Position numbers and translations under genes: made by a program. Below, piece after piece: positions 11,176-23,155 of a stretch of DNA of 64,000 nt (position 1 is its first letter; the number at the start of each line of letters is the position of its first letter). The DNA is from Microcebus murinus (lineage: Eukaryota; Chordata; Mammalia; Primates; Cheirogaleidae). The notes beneath the pieces are model-generated. The model was not told the origin of the DNA, did no database searches, and worked only from the letters and a program-made list of their open reading frames with translations. The DNA is taken from NCBI RefSeq assembly GCF_040939455.1, contig NC_134112.1, forward strand, positions 69,258,501 to 69,322,500. Direction: 5' to 3'.

Positions 11176-11559
11176 AATTGATGGACCTAAGGAACCCCCA
11201 TTTTGAGTATAATAAGCACTGTGATCTCTTGTTATTCCCACACGCACCTCACCGCCACCTCCAACCATGTAGACTTCTTTTGTATCCCATAATTAATGAT
11301 GACATTGGACACTCTCGCTATTCTGTATTATCCTCTGTAAGCCTTGTAAAGCACTTGCTCTTCAGTTTCTCAAACTGTAGCTTTTCTAACTCCTACTCCC
11401 ATGCATGCTACAGTATATTTCTACAAAGAAACACTCTCAGGTAGTATTGATTCTCGTACTTCTGCTTAGTCCTCATCACTGTTTAGCAATTATTTCTAAA
11501 CACCTTACACTACTGTTTCCCCTATACTAGTTTCCAGCCTTCAGTATACCTTAATGTTC

Positions 11560-12168
11560 CTACCTCACATCTGTTCCCTTTATTCTCAGTGCATTCACTT
11601 CCTAATTCAGATAGAAAATTTAGAGTCCAGCAGGCAAGAACTCCCTCTGCCTCTCTCATTCTATTCCTAAAACAAACTTATATTGACATCTCTAATTATG
11701 CCCTTTCATATTACAATAAGATCTTCTCTCAAAGGCCAATTTCTCTTTCTGTGCATAACACTTACCTCAGCCCATGACTTCCAGGAACTTGTCCTGGTTA
11801 GTTGTAGTTTTGTACTCTTGCATATTCAAGTTCTCCCATTTTTCTGTGAGTCTTGCCTTCCCATCTTTGAAACGAAACACACCAATGAAACAAAATTATT
11901 ATGTCCATATTAGTTTTATAACAGACAATTATCTTAACCCTTTCCTTTTCTTCATCATTAAACTTTTGGAAAGAATCATTTACACTTCAAGCTTCATTTC
12001 TTTTTCAATGTATTATAGTTTGTTTTCTGTCCTTTCTACCTTTTTGGAATAGTTCTATTGAATATCACTGACCGTCTCAGAGAGTTGTATTCAGTTCTCA
12101 TCCTATTAGACTTTGTCAAACATTTGAAACTTTTGACATCATTTCACTTACCATTCCTCCTCCTTGTC
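11560..12168 (+). repeat. L2 LINE fragment (RT region)
   Basis: Decayed L2/CR1-type reverse transcriptase sequence. Translation at about 11930-12000 gives a KLLERIIYT-like block, and about 12090-12120 gives SVLILLDF, matching the 'LLDLSAAFDT' motif A region of L2. A frameshift follows within about 10 codons. The open frames in this stretch are remnants of the L2 ORF, not host genes. Confidence 0.55.
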
Positions 12169-12191
12169 TTTTTTTTTTTTTTTTTTTTTTT
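12169..12191 (+). repeat. Poly-T run (23 nt)
   Basis: Uninterrupted T23 inside the L2 fragment. It is a mononucleotide microsatellite. It could mark the tail of a lost minus-strand insertion, but nothing else of one is visible. Confidence 0.9.
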
Positions 12192-12244
12192 GGCTTTTTC
12201 TCATCTCCTTAATTTTTTTGTTAAATTTTTCTGTCAATGTTGTT

Positions 12245-12413
12245 AAACTCTGGCTGCACATTATTGTTACCTGGGATGTTTATTTTTTAAAATTCCTGAT
12301 TTCCACACCAGCCCTGTGAATCAGAAGTTCAGGGAGTTAGACTCCACAATCAGTATGTATACAAAGCTCCCCTGGTGATGCTAATCCACAGCACAGGCTA
12401 AGAACTACTCCTG
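12245..12413. mobile_element. MER5-type hAT-Charlie fossil
   Basis: Palindromic-type non-autonomous DNA transposon remnant: 'attattgttacctggga' near one end, a middle 'gtgaatcagaagttcaggg', then 'aaagctcccctggtgatgctaat' and 'ctaagaacta' at the other end. The layout fits MER5A. It has diverged greatly. Confidence 0.6.
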
Positions 12414-12579
12414 TGGGGATGATCTTACTACCAGAACTTATCCACTCCCTGTGGCATTGCCACCTGGAAAAAGTAGTGTAGTGTAAGTGTAAGGTCATGA
12501 TTCTCAAGTCTGTATATCTTGCTTTGTGTCCTGAACTGAAGTCTTGTAAACTCAGAGGTCTGCTAGAAACATCTGCCTA

Positions 12580-13116
12580 GATGTCCTACAGTCTACCTCT
12601 AATTTGCTATTTTCAAATGAAGCCAGTTATCTTCTATTTCTTAAAAATTTTTTGTATCCTCTTATCTTTAGTGATATCACATTTGGCTTCCAGTATCCTT
12701 TATTCTTTACTCTCTAACTCAGTCACTCAGGTAGTCTTCAAATCCTCTAAAGTTAGCCTCTCCTCAAATTGAGTATCCTTACTCATTCCACTGCAACTGC
12801 TTTGGTCCATGCCATAAAACTGTCTAGTGAATCTTTGGGGCACCTTAGGCTACCAGCCAGCTCCAGTCAGAACCTACACCCTCTTGCTATACTTGTTGTC
12901 TTCAAAAAACATATGCTCTTCCCCTTACAATAGAAAATAACAGAAGTTCTCTTTGGTGTGCAGAACTCTTCATGGTCCCAGTCTTCCCAGCCCTCTCACT
13001 GAACTGTCTCCCCATTCATATCATACTCCTATCATACCAGAATCATCACACTTCTTAGGTACAATCCTAAACACTTGTATTCTCCCTTTCTTCTCACCTC
13101 TCTTTTTGAAGTAATA
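12580..13116 (+). repeat. L2 LINE fragment
   Basis: Pyrimidine-rich L2-like sequence. The segment with 'gtgtgcagaactcttcatgg' and the following 'cccagccctctcactgaactg' correspond in order to the L2 region downstream of the RT domain. Heavily decayed. Confidence 0.45.
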
Positions 13117-13216
13117 TATTCCTGCTCATTTTGGGAGCATCACCTAGAAAATACCTTTTTTTCAATATGATCAAACTGTATGTTTTACTTCATCAACAAT
13201 ATATTTCTCTCTAATG

Positions 13217-13712
13217 TAGGAGTTTTTAACCTAGGATCCATGAATAGAATTTAGGAGGCCTATGAAATTGAATGGAGGAAAAACAGTATTATTATTTTCA
13301 TTCCTAATTGAAACTCAACATTTTATTCTCCTGTGATGGAGGCAACAAACTATAACAGTATTAGCAGTATCTGTGACATTGTCAGCAATAGAAATTACAT
13401 ATATTTTTGTATCTCATCACAGTTGGCAAAAATATCTAGAAATATTACTTATGTTCATTACTGCTTCAAAAGTATAGGGGTTATTAAACCTAACATTATA
13501 ACTTATTATTTTAATATATTAATAAAGAAGCACACTTTATTAATATTTCATAAATGTGACTTTTGAAATATTTTGAGAACTAAATCTCAGTATAATTGAT
13601 TTTATTTCTAATCCTTTGTGCTTTATGTTCTGCAACTAGATTTTTTTTAAGAAAGCTATCCTAGATTTTACCAGATTGCCAAATGATTCAAAATACCCAA
13701 AAGAAAAACAAA
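13217..13712 (+). mobile_element. hAT-like DNA transposon fossil
   Basis: Starts with 'gtttttaacctaggatccatg' and ends with 'accagattgccaaatgattc'. These are the terminal regions of a common mammalian hAT-type element whose ends read 'ggttcttaacctggggtccatgg' and complement. The interior matches in order ('ggcaacaaactataacagtattagcagta', 'atagaaattaca'). The exact family name is not recalled. The 13333-13566 open frame is non-coding transposon interior. Confidence 0.5.
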
Positions 13713-13809
13713 CACAAAAAACAACAGCAACAACAAAAAAATTCAAGAGGCCCCACAAATGGCACTTACTTTGTTGTATTCTAATTTACAAGACTGTTTT
13801 ATTCACTCT

Positions 13810-13915
13810 CCTTTGGGGGTGAGGACAATTTTCATTCACTTTTATATCCTCATAACTAATAGAGTTTATAGTTTATAGTAGTACTGAAAAAGTGTTGACT
13901 TAGCAATAGACTAAA
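13810..13915 (+). repeat. Possible L2 3'-end fragment
   Basis: 'ggggtgaggacaattttcattcac...tatatcctcataac' resembles the L2 3' UTR 'gggcagggacttgtct...tgtatccccag'. Weak. Confidence 0.3.
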
Positions 13916-13961
13916 AGAATGAAAAATTACCTGTCACAAAGATATCCTAAACAGAGGGCAG

Positions 13962-14150
13962 CATTTCTTAAAGTGTGATCATAGACCCTTTAAATCACAG
14001 TCACCAAGATGCTTGTTAAAATGCATATCCCTGGACCCTATCCCAGATCTTTTCAATCTGAATCTCTAGGAATGTAGCCTTGGATCTGCATTCATAATAA
14101 ACTTCTCCAGAGATTCTTTTACATAATAATATTTAGAACCTGTACAATAG
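13962..14150. mobile_element. MER5-type hAT-Charlie fossil
   Basis: 'cagcatttcttaaagtgtgatcat', 'atgcttgttaaaatgcat', 'ccctggaccctatcccagat', 'caatctgaatctctagg' and a closing 'ttctccagagattctttta' follow the order of a MER5A element. Moderately diverged. Confidence 0.65.
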
Positions 14151-14815
14151 GATGCATGAGGCACAGTGGCCTTTAAATAAATAAATAAAAACATGACTTT
14201 TTACAAATAATTTCAACTCCCTGGACTTCATTCCTCTCCCATGCAAATGGCCACACCTCAATATTGTGTGAGTTCTAAAGTCTTTCTGTGTCACAGAAGG
14301 AAGGCAAAGGCTAACTACTTCTTTAGGACAAAGAATGAAAATTCTTTAGGCATATGCTCATATTTATTTGGTCCTCTGGGGTACATGGTACCTGCTGCTT
14401 GTTGCCTGATTCCAGAAAATAGACCAACTACTCTGATCTACCTGTCTTGTGAAATACTCAAAATGTTTTCCAGACATCAGTTCTCTTTTCTTCAGTTCCT
14501 CTGTCAGAGCAAGGCAGTTTTTAATCTGTTTTTCAGAGATGAGCTAGAGAAAGTATTAAACATAACACACACTCACATTAACTTCTTGCTTTGCTACACC
14601 AGGTACCTAAAGGAAAAAAATATTTCTTTATCCATATGAGGGAGACTTTGATTTTTATCATGAAGTCTACTGATAAATTGAAAACTTTCAATACAGAAAC
14701 AATGTGTTGGGAATATTTTCATCCTATATGGTGTGTTATAGTATTTTATACATAGTAGAACTTTAATAATTTTTATTTGAAAAAATGAATGCTATTTTGA
14801 ATCAATAATGATAGC
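14151..14815. other. Unassigned sequence
   Basis: A 132-codon open frame (14241-14639) has no domain, no ORF-like composition and no splice context that I can support, so I treat it as chance. Nothing else is recognised. Confidence 0.35.
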
Positions 14816-15022
14816 TAATAAATATTAAGTATATGGGTACCAGCACTGTTCTAATTACTGTTCAATGTATTTAATAACCCTATGACAATTTTACTTATTA
14901 CCCACTTTCCAGAGTGAGAGGCTAAGAGAAGCTAAGTATCTTACTCAAGGTCACATCACTAGTAAGTGTAGAGTCAAGATACGAACCCTGACAGACTGTC
15001 TCCAGAGCCAGTTAGTATTCTT
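14816..15022 (-). repeat. MIR SINE
   Basis: Near full-length MIR in reverse: 'gtaccagcactgttctaatta', 'atttaataaccctatgaca', 'cttattacccactttccaga', 'aggctaagagaagctaag', 'caaggtcacatcactagtaag', 'cgaaccctgacagactgtctcc'. All blocks are in the correct order. Confidence 0.88.
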
Positions 15023-16690
15023 GTTTTCAATACTAAATGATGTACTCTTTATTGTTTTAACAGAAAATTACAATGATCCATATTTAACTGAAGAATAGTT
15101 TCCTTCTGAAGTTAATGTTGAAAGCCCATTCCAGTGTGTTGTCCTGGCCTTTTCAATGTTAAAAGGTTCTTTGGTGCTTATTTGAAACAGATGCAAACAC
15201 TTAAAACATCCATTCACATTGCGTTTCCCTGAGATTTGCTAGAATATGTCAGGTTGCCTCCAGGAGACCCATTTCTAAGTGACTGTCTGATTTCATTTGT
15301 CTTTCTACTCCCTTTACAAACCTGCAACTTCATGAGTCTGCTAAAGCATGGTTGGCCAGAGGTTTATTAGCATCTCTTGCCAACATTCTGTCTGTTGTAG
15401 AAAGCTTTAGGGAAGCCATGAGAAGAAACTGGGTGGATTTTTTCAAAGCACAATTTCTTCAACTAAGCCTATTGGCAAGACACGATGACAGGATAATGGT
15501 AGTTCAAAGTTTATTCTCACATACTTTTAACTTCAGGAATTATTAGTCGGGAGTTATTTAAAAGCCTTTGCCTTTCAAATGGTTTGCTTTTGTTCTAAGT
15601 TATTGTTCTTTAGTAAATTTGAGATTAAATTGACATTCTATTTTCACAATTTTGACTTTTAACTCTTTATTTTTATGGTTTGCTTAACTCTTTTGATTAT
15701 TTCACTGTTATATTTTATAATTGTGCATGCAGAGTGACAGGTGTGAGGAAATGCCACTATGAGCCCTCAGCATGGGACAGTTCTGTCTCTTGTCCCTTAG
15801 GATAGATTAATGACAGTACCATTAATGTGCTTTATTTCTTTCTATGGTAACAGGAATGATTTTGCAGGAGTGTTTTGGTTAGTCAAAATTTCTGATTAAA
15901 AAAATATAACATCATGGATTTTAGAGAATCAAAACATAATGAAAATATACTTTGTACCAATCAAAAGATATCTTTTTTGATTATTTAAAAGGCCTTTTAT
16001 CATCTTGCTTTTTGTCAAAGTTATCTTCATGTTTATCAGTTAAATCATATTTGGGAAATGTTTGTGGTAACAACTAAAGAAGATACATTTGGAATATACT
16101 TAGATTTGCTGAAATTATGTTTTTGAGACATTTGAACTGAGAGTGGAGAACATTCTCTCTCTCACAATGAAGCTTTAGTCTACTTCCATCCCAAAGCTCC
16201 AAAATTGTAGAAGAAATCTAGGGAAAACCTCCTTCCTATAATGAAATCCTTCTGATATTTTTGCACCTGTGTCCCTTAAATGGTAACTATACCCTTTTAT
16301 TACATAGTATCTTTTGTTTATTTTTATCACTATATTTGTACATTGTCTTGAAATTTCCTGTTTATGTATTCCTCTAGGGCTGAGACTTACTCCTCTCTGT
16401 ATCTTCTCTTCTGACCTGACTGGCAAAACAAATCTTCAGCATTCCAACATGTTTGGTTAATGCTGAAGAAACAAATTGTAATATTTAATTTGGGTGCTCT
16501 TGAAAAAGTTTAAGGTGACATTGCTTATTTATAGAGTTTAATTTTCAGTATTAAATACAAATAGTGTCATGGCAGCTTTGGAGTTTTTGTAACACTCAGT
16601 TTCTTTTATTATGTAGATGAGTGTCTATCTGAGGTTTTTCTTTTTGTTAGTCTGGTTCATTGTTATGGTATGAAGTACCAGTTCATTTTT
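15023..16690. other. Unassigned, largely non-repetitive sequence
   Basis: No repeat named. An open frame at 15352-15546 (64 codons) has no identifiable domain. Confidence 0.35.
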
Positions 16691-16699
16691 TAAGGATGC

Positions 16700-17060
16700 T
16701 TATGACCTTGTTAAAGAGCAGTCCAAAAATTGTATGGCTTGTTTTGATTTTAACCAAAGTTACAGCTGCCTAGCTGTAAAGCAGTCAGTTTCTCTTATTA
16801 TGACTAGTTCTTCAACTTGTACTGTTTTAAATTGCCTGCAATTAGCATATTTCAACCTTATTTTTAGGTTTAAATTGCAGTGTGAGAGTGTACTCTCCTC
16901 TTAGCTAATTAGTGCTATCAAGGAACAGTAGGTTACCTCATTAGTACCATGTGCATTTAATTAAAGAAGAGAAAATTGGAGTTAACCTCATAGTTAATAT
17001 TTTCACAGAGTGCTACAATGCCAACACCTTCAATTGGAGTCACACCCCTGTGTATCTAAT
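16700..17060. other. Candidate conserved regulatory element
   Basis: Non-repetitive stretch rich in homeodomain-type sites: gcaattagcat near 16838, palindromic ctaattag at 16905-16912, and tttaattaaa at 16956-16965. An exact 7-bp inverted repeat, tacagct/agctgta (16761-16778), contains an E-box CAGCTG. A 'tttaaattgc' motif occurs twice (about 16827 and 16869). It is called by composition only. Conservation cannot be tested here. Confidence 0.3.
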
Positions 17061-19094
17061 TATTCACTGGTGCCAAATAAGGTTAGTAGGGTACTACAAG
17101 GCTGTTGACAAAATAATTTAGATGAAAATGTGTTTGTTGGATTCTGACAGTAAAATATAACTTGAACATTTTCCTCCCAGTCTTCATCTGCCAGCATCAG
17201 GTGACATACCTCTTCATAAGAAACAGAAGGAAAGGACATTTTGGAAGCCATTTTTCTTGTTTGAATTAACGTTACTCTTATCTTGAAGAAAATGGCATAT
17301 AGTCATGTAAAGTATATACAATCCATTTCTTAAACAGGGCCTCTGAACTCCATAGATGTATTTGAGAAGAATTATTTATAAGATGTAATATTTACATGCG
17401 TCAAACCACTACAAATACTCCCTGACACCTTTAACACGTCCCTCCTTGCTTTTCTTCTTTTCTGGTATAGTTATAATTTCCCTTGTGGATCTTATGAATG
17501 GGGATCATCCTTTCATATCATACATGAAGTCTAAGAATGTGTTGTCACATGGTATATTCAAATGCAGTGTAATCCTTTTGCCCTTCAGACAAAATCTTTG
17601 AAATTTCTAATGCTACTTAGGTAAAAAATGACATTCCATGTCATTTATCAATAAATAATCACTTTGCTTTTATACATAAAAATGCAAGCTATACATTTGA
17701 GTACATTGAGTAGTTTTCAATGCAAATGGCACAATTCAACAGGTTTTAACAGATATTGTGGAGCTTGGCTCCATAGTCTTAGATATATTTTAATGGTAAT
17801 AATTGTGATAATGTAATGCATAGCCAAAACAGTTTATTTAAAGAGATTATTGAGATTATTCTCACATTATATGAAAGGACAAGATTTATATTTATTTGTA
17901 TTGGTTATAATTGATTACAAGTCAGAGGTTAGCTGTTTCAAAATTATTTAAGATAATTAAGTTTGAAGGACAAATAACATCTTATACATTAAAATTGCAT
18001 TGCCATTTGAATATAGAGGAACATTTATGAATATTGGCCATAAATTTAGTTAAAAAGTGTGACGTGAGGTTCCTAAAGCAAGATCATGGTACAAAATCAG
18101 TGAATTTGTTGGTTGTTGGTTAATTTACTGTGATTCAAATATTCATCTACACATCTGGCATATTATTCCTATTTTTAAAATCCATAGTAGTATTAACTGT
18201 GAGATGAAGATGGAATAATCTTATTTATATTGACCTACCAATACAATAATCCCAAAAAAATAATTTTTAAAAATGATAATGTACATTATTAACATAAGCC
18301 TTAAGGTTGGAAAAAAAAGCCAACTCCTGATTCTCTTTGTTTAACCTAGGAATTGCTTCCAGAAACAAAATTATGTGTCTGTGGCCACTCTTCTGGTGAT
18401 GGGCATCCTCACAACACATTTGCAGTAAGTTTCATTGGACAATAGAAATTCAGCTACTAAGGACAAGGCCATGGACTCAATCCCACTAAATAAATTATCT
18501 GTGATTTTCTATAGCCAATCCTTTCCATTGGTACAGATAATCAAGATATGAGTACTGTTAAGATACAGATGTGATTAGCTGGTTTTCTGTTACTTCTTTT
18601 GTTCCTACTTCAATTATATTTCATCAGGTATACAGTGCACAGTTTCTGTGAGTTGATGGTATAAAGGGCTACTTTAAATATATAAAGGCTGTAGCACCAC
18701 TACCCTTTTCTTGAGCTTTAAGGAATAATTTGATAAGTAAGTACTGATATGCAGAAAATAAGTGGATAGAGTTTATGGATTGATCCAATACATATTTTAA
18801 GGAAAAGTTGCTATTCCATGTTCTACAGGTTGCCATATAAATATGCCAATGCCTTTTTTTTAATATATTCTACCACTAGAGTGTAACTTGTCTTTTTGGA
18901 CCATAATATTTGGTGAAAATTGCTTTTGTGACCCTATTCACAAGCCAGTTAGCCTTCAGGATTATAGATAATAATCCTGAAGTGTCAGTTCAAAAATTTT
19001 TAAATAGTACAACTTCATATTTATATTTAGCATAGATTCTACCTGTATTCTTAAGAAATCTCTAAGTATGTAAAGTCATATATTTTCATATGCA
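17061..19094. other. Unassigned AT-rich sequence
   Basis: No coding or repeat signal that I can defend. Confidence 0.35.
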
Positions 19095-19428
19095 GTTGGC
19101 TCTCTGTATTCGGGGATTCTGCATCCGTGGATTCAACCAACCATGAATCAAAAATATTCAGAAAAAAATGGATGGTTGCATCTGTACTGAACGTATGCAG
19201 AATTTTTTTTCTTGTCATTCCCTAAACAATAGAGTATAACAACTATTTACATAGCATTTATGTTGTAGTAGGTATTCTAAGTAATCTAGAGATGATTTAA
19301 AGTATATGGAAGTATGTGCATAGGTGATATGCAATACTATGCCATTCTATATAAGGAACTTGAACATCCCTAGATTTTGGTATCCATAGAGGTCCTAGAC
19401 CAATCTCTCATGGATACCAAGGGATGAC
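19095..19428. mobile_element. MER2-type Tigger (TcMar) DNA transposon
   Basis: About 334 bp with terminal inverted repeats: left 'cagttggctctctgtattcgg', right '...atggataccaagggatgacta'. The interior blocks are in MER2 order: 'gattcaaccaaccatgaatc', 'cttgtcattccctaaacaat', 'gagtataacaactatttacatag', 'gaacttgaacatccctag'. A TA follows the right end, as expected for Tc/mariner target sites; the left flank reads TG (decayed TA). Non-autonomous, with no transposase. Confidence 0.9.
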
Positions 19429-19680
19429 TATACAGAAGTTTTGTTTGTTTTCTTAAGAATTGATGTACTTATTTAGTATCAATGGCTAGAGTATTCCTAA
19501 ATTGACTCACAAAATTTATGTTTTTTACTACTCTATACATACCATTTTCTAATTATAATTGATAGAACATAACACAAGGCATAAACAAATAATCAGTGTC
19601 TTCCTGAATGAAGAAGAAATATCTAATTCCATCCTTTGGTTAAAAAGAAACCTAAAGAAAAAGAAAAGAAAACGGTGTCA

Positions 19681-19963
19681 GGCCAGGCCTGGTGGCTCAG
19701 GCCTATAATCCTAGCACTTTGGGAGGCCAAGCAGGGTGGATCACTTGAGACCAGCCTGAGCAACATAGCAAGACTCCATCTCTACAAAAAAAATAAGAAA
19801 ATTAGCAGGGCACGGTGGCATGCACCAATACTCTCAGCTAATCAAGAGGCTGAGGGAGAAAGATCCCTTGAACCCCAGGAGTTTGAGGTTGCAATGGGCT
19901 ATCATGATGCTGCCGCACTCCAGCCTGGTCAACAGGGCGAGACCATGTGTTTGAAAAAAGAAA
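19681..19963 (+). mobile_element. Old Alu (J-like), full length
   Basis: Dimeric Alu: left arm with 'ggtggctcaggcctataatcctagcactttggg', A-rich linker near 19785-19800, right arm with 'cacggtggcatgcacc' and 'ccgcactccagcctggtcaac'. The 'cctataatcctagcac' variant is typical of strepsirrhine and J-type copies. Divergence is clear. The clean A-tail has decayed and no sharp target duplication can be set. The 127-codon open frame across it is Alu-derived and not a gene. Confidence 0.92.
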
Positions 19964-20625
19964 TTATGAAATTAATATGGAACATTTATGGAAAATATGA
20001 AATTCTTTTTAAATGTTAGACATACTACAAAAATAAACTCAGAAATTGAAGCATCAATAATGTGCTATTCTGTGGAAATAATGAATGCAGAGGATTGTTA
20101 ACATGTTAATTTTATATATGCATGTTTCAGGATGATCTGAAATTATCTGGTTTGGGGCTCATTCATTTTAATCCTTAAGTATTTGGTCATCCTGAGCTTT
20201 CTGTGTAATATTTGAAAAAAATAGCAAAAAATTAAGAGTGGTGCTAAGTTTTACTGAAGTGATATAATTAAATTTATGCAAAGTTTAAAATAATCTTAAT
20301 TTCTAAGTATTCTCTCTAAGTCTAAAGGAATAAAAATGTAAACTTCAAATATGATTATATACTTTAATAAAGAAGATTAATTAAAAATACACTTTTAAAA
20401 ATAGTAAATTAAAAATGGGGCAGTATTCCTAATTTTAGCACTTTTTCCTAAAAGAATCTTAATGGAAAAAAGTGTTTCATTAGACTGAAGAGTGAGCTGG
20501 ATAAACTACTAATAGTGTTTGCTCTTTATCTAAAACTACTTCTATCATTTAAAATATTCTCTCTTCTATTGATGAGAAAAGAAATTTATGGTATCAGATC
20601 TTTATATTCTCACTGACATATTTTC
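19964..20625. other. Unassigned AT-rich sequence
   Basis: Nothing recognisable. Confidence 0.4.
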
Positions 20626-20712
20626 AGAGTGAAAAATGAGACAAGGAGAAATTAAATGATTCACCAGAGGCCATATTATTCCTCAGTGGTAAGGCTGAAT
20701 TTATAGACCAAG
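20626..20712 (-). repeat. Possible MIR fragment
   Basis: 'gtgaaaaatgagacaaggagaaattaaatgattcaccagaggcca' is spaced like the reverse MIR core but is badly decayed. Confidence 0.35.
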
Positions 20713-22960
20713 TTTGTGATCACCAGTGTATTGGTCTTTCCAAAAGCATGCCAGATTGTTCACAACTGCCTTGAGTGCTATGTTGAATAAGAATCTGAGG
20801 TTCTTCTATGTTTATAATACTGTATCCCACCTTTCAGGATGAGGTGCAGGTACTCTACATCCTGAAGGAGTACCAGAATGGGTTAGTGAGATCTGATATG
20901 GCTGGTGAGGAAGGAGGAGCATGACAGTTTGCCATATCTGCAGTGCACCAACTTCATACTTCAAATTAGTCATTGAGTGGCCTTATTCTTGGGGTTTCTT
21001 GGCCTCACAACACACAAGGGAAACATTATTTAAATATTATTAAGTAGGTACTTATTTTCCATTATTGATTACATTAAATACAAACATTTTGCAAGCTGAA
21101 ATGGCTATATAATATGATTTCAAATCAAGACACAAACTAAAACAAATATATTATCTATTATAGTTGGCAGTTTCTATGTGATGGGCATGGTTCTTTTCTA
21201 GTATTCATTAAATTGTTAAAGTACCAATATGTCAAAGTGGTCATCTAAGTCTGGAGCATCATAACATTACTGTTAGGCAAAAAAAAAAGGAGGAAAGGTG
21301 TAGAAAGGATAGATATGGATACCTAAAGCCAGCCACATTCCTTTATCATCTGTGTAACTGACATTTATAATAAATAGTGAATCATTGTACGTAATAGTTC
21401 TCAAATTTTTAAGAGACACTACATAATGCCTGTCAATGGGTTAATTTAATATTACACATTATTTACATGGTTAGTCAACCTTCACACACACACATGCCAA
21501 AATCTCAGGCATGTTCCAAACTGGAAGATTATGATAATTTTTACTCTTTCTCCACCTCTACCTCATTTAAAAAAATAAAAATTCTTTATTAACAAGGCTG
21601 AAGTAAAGTGCTATAAATTGCAGAGGTTGGAGGGAAGCTACTTACAGCTAACCAAATGTAGGTTAAAGTCCAAATTACCTTAAAGGAATAATTTTACATG
21701 TTTGTTATTAAACAGATATCAAAAACTCTCCATAGTACCATCCACTTTCAGATATTAATTGTATTTTAAGTTACTAACAAAACATACAGTTATAATGTAT
21801 TTCATAGGGATATTGTGTGGTGTTTTGGTTTATTGATGACCATCAAAGATGAGCTATCCTCTGAGTGTTGTACCTTCCTATTATCACATTGTTGAACAGT
21901 AGTGATATTTTTAATGTATCCAATAAAAAGTTATACTTATTGTGCCCTACCAATTCATTGCATTACTACACAGTAATTGTACCCACTTATATTATCTTTA
22001 CCTGAAAATTGTAACCTTAAATTCTACTTGTTATATTTAGAAGAAATATTTGGGCTCCGTAAGTTGAACATTTGATATTCTAAGAGTAGCAATATAATAC
22101 TCTTGTTGCAACTTTGAATTGCATGGGGAAAAACATTAATTTCTAGCATTAAAGACAAGAATATAAAAGTAAGAGAGCTTCACTGTGAGAGATTACTTTA
22201 CAATGCTTGCTTTTCACATTCATTTTTTTTCAAATGGTATCTATCTTAATGTGAAAAAAATCTTCACTTATTTTACTAGTCTTTCAAACTTTAGTACTGG
22301 GATGGATACCTTTCTTTTTTTTTTTTCCTGACATGTCAAACAGCTTTTCAAATGGCTAATTCTGCCAAGATCCTAAATTTCACAATCTTTGAATTCCCTA
22401 CCACAAGATAGTAACCCATGTTCACAACTCTATAACTCTACCCTTTTGACACCTCATCTGTCTGAATGACCTCATTAACACCTATTTGCAAATAATCTTA
22501 TTGTTAGTCTTGCCTACAGGTTTTTACACCTAAGTGAATACTATTTTACATAGGATTCTGCCTGTGAGCTCTAACTGCTAAGGCAATTATGTTGAATGCT
22601 TAGGGTCTTTGTCTTTTGGCTGTTATAATATTTTTAAAACCTTTAGCATTGGGACAAATGAATCTTTTGATAAACAAAATATTTTGGATGTATAATCTGA
22701 ATATGAAATTTCATTGGCTTGGGTCCAGCTGCTTTATATTCCATTCAAATTAAATTACATTGACCACATTTAATCTTTCCCTCACAGGTCTTTAATCTGT
22801 TATGATTGCCTCCTGAATGTTTCTTTTTGATGGGGATTCTGGATTGAAGGAAATAAGAAAAAGAGGATAGTGATGATTTTTAAGACTCCTTTTTTATCTG
22901 TTCCAAATCTATCTGTCTCTTTAGACTTTACATAAATTCTACCTAGCACCAAATAATCCA
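20713..22960. other. Unassigned AT-rich sequence
   Basis: Small imperfect hairpin at about 20833-20875 (ttcaggatg/catcctgaa, ggtactc/gagtacc). A short (CA)n at 21483-21493. No genes or named repeats. Confidence 0.35.
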
Positions 22961-22964
22961 TCCT

Positions 22965-23155
22965 TTGGGCTCTGGAATCAGCTCTTGGATTTGAATATTG
23001 GGCATATTACTTGACTTTTCTTAGCCTCATGCTCTCAGTCTGTAAAATTAGAACAATAATAGTATCTACCTTGTAGGGTGGTAATGTTTGATAACTCTAA
23101 AAAATACTCAGCATGATGATAGCACACAAGAAGTATGCAATGAATATTGAGTCAG
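22965..23155 (+). repeat. MIR SINE
   Basis: Forward MIR: 'gggctctggaatcagctc' (tRNA-like part), 'cttagcctcatgctctcagtctgtaaaattagaacaataatagtatctacc', 'gtagggtggtaatgtttgataa' and 'atgcaatgaatattgag'. All blocks are in order. Confidence 0.85.

Noticed and set aside
8789..11189. tggaccta as a firm target duplication of the older L1
   Set aside because: Only 8 bases match, with a 31-base filler on one side and mismatch beyond it. Kept only as a possibility.
12058..12246. Open frame with a poly-phenylalanine run, membrane-protein-like
   Set aside because: The F-run is a T23 tract, and the start is decayed L2 reverse transcriptase.
14241..14639. 132-codon open frame
   Set aside because: No recognised domain, signal or splice context. 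Chance length is plausible in a 64-kb window.
19636..20019. 127-codon open frame
   Set aside because: It runs through an old Alu, so it is repeat-derived.
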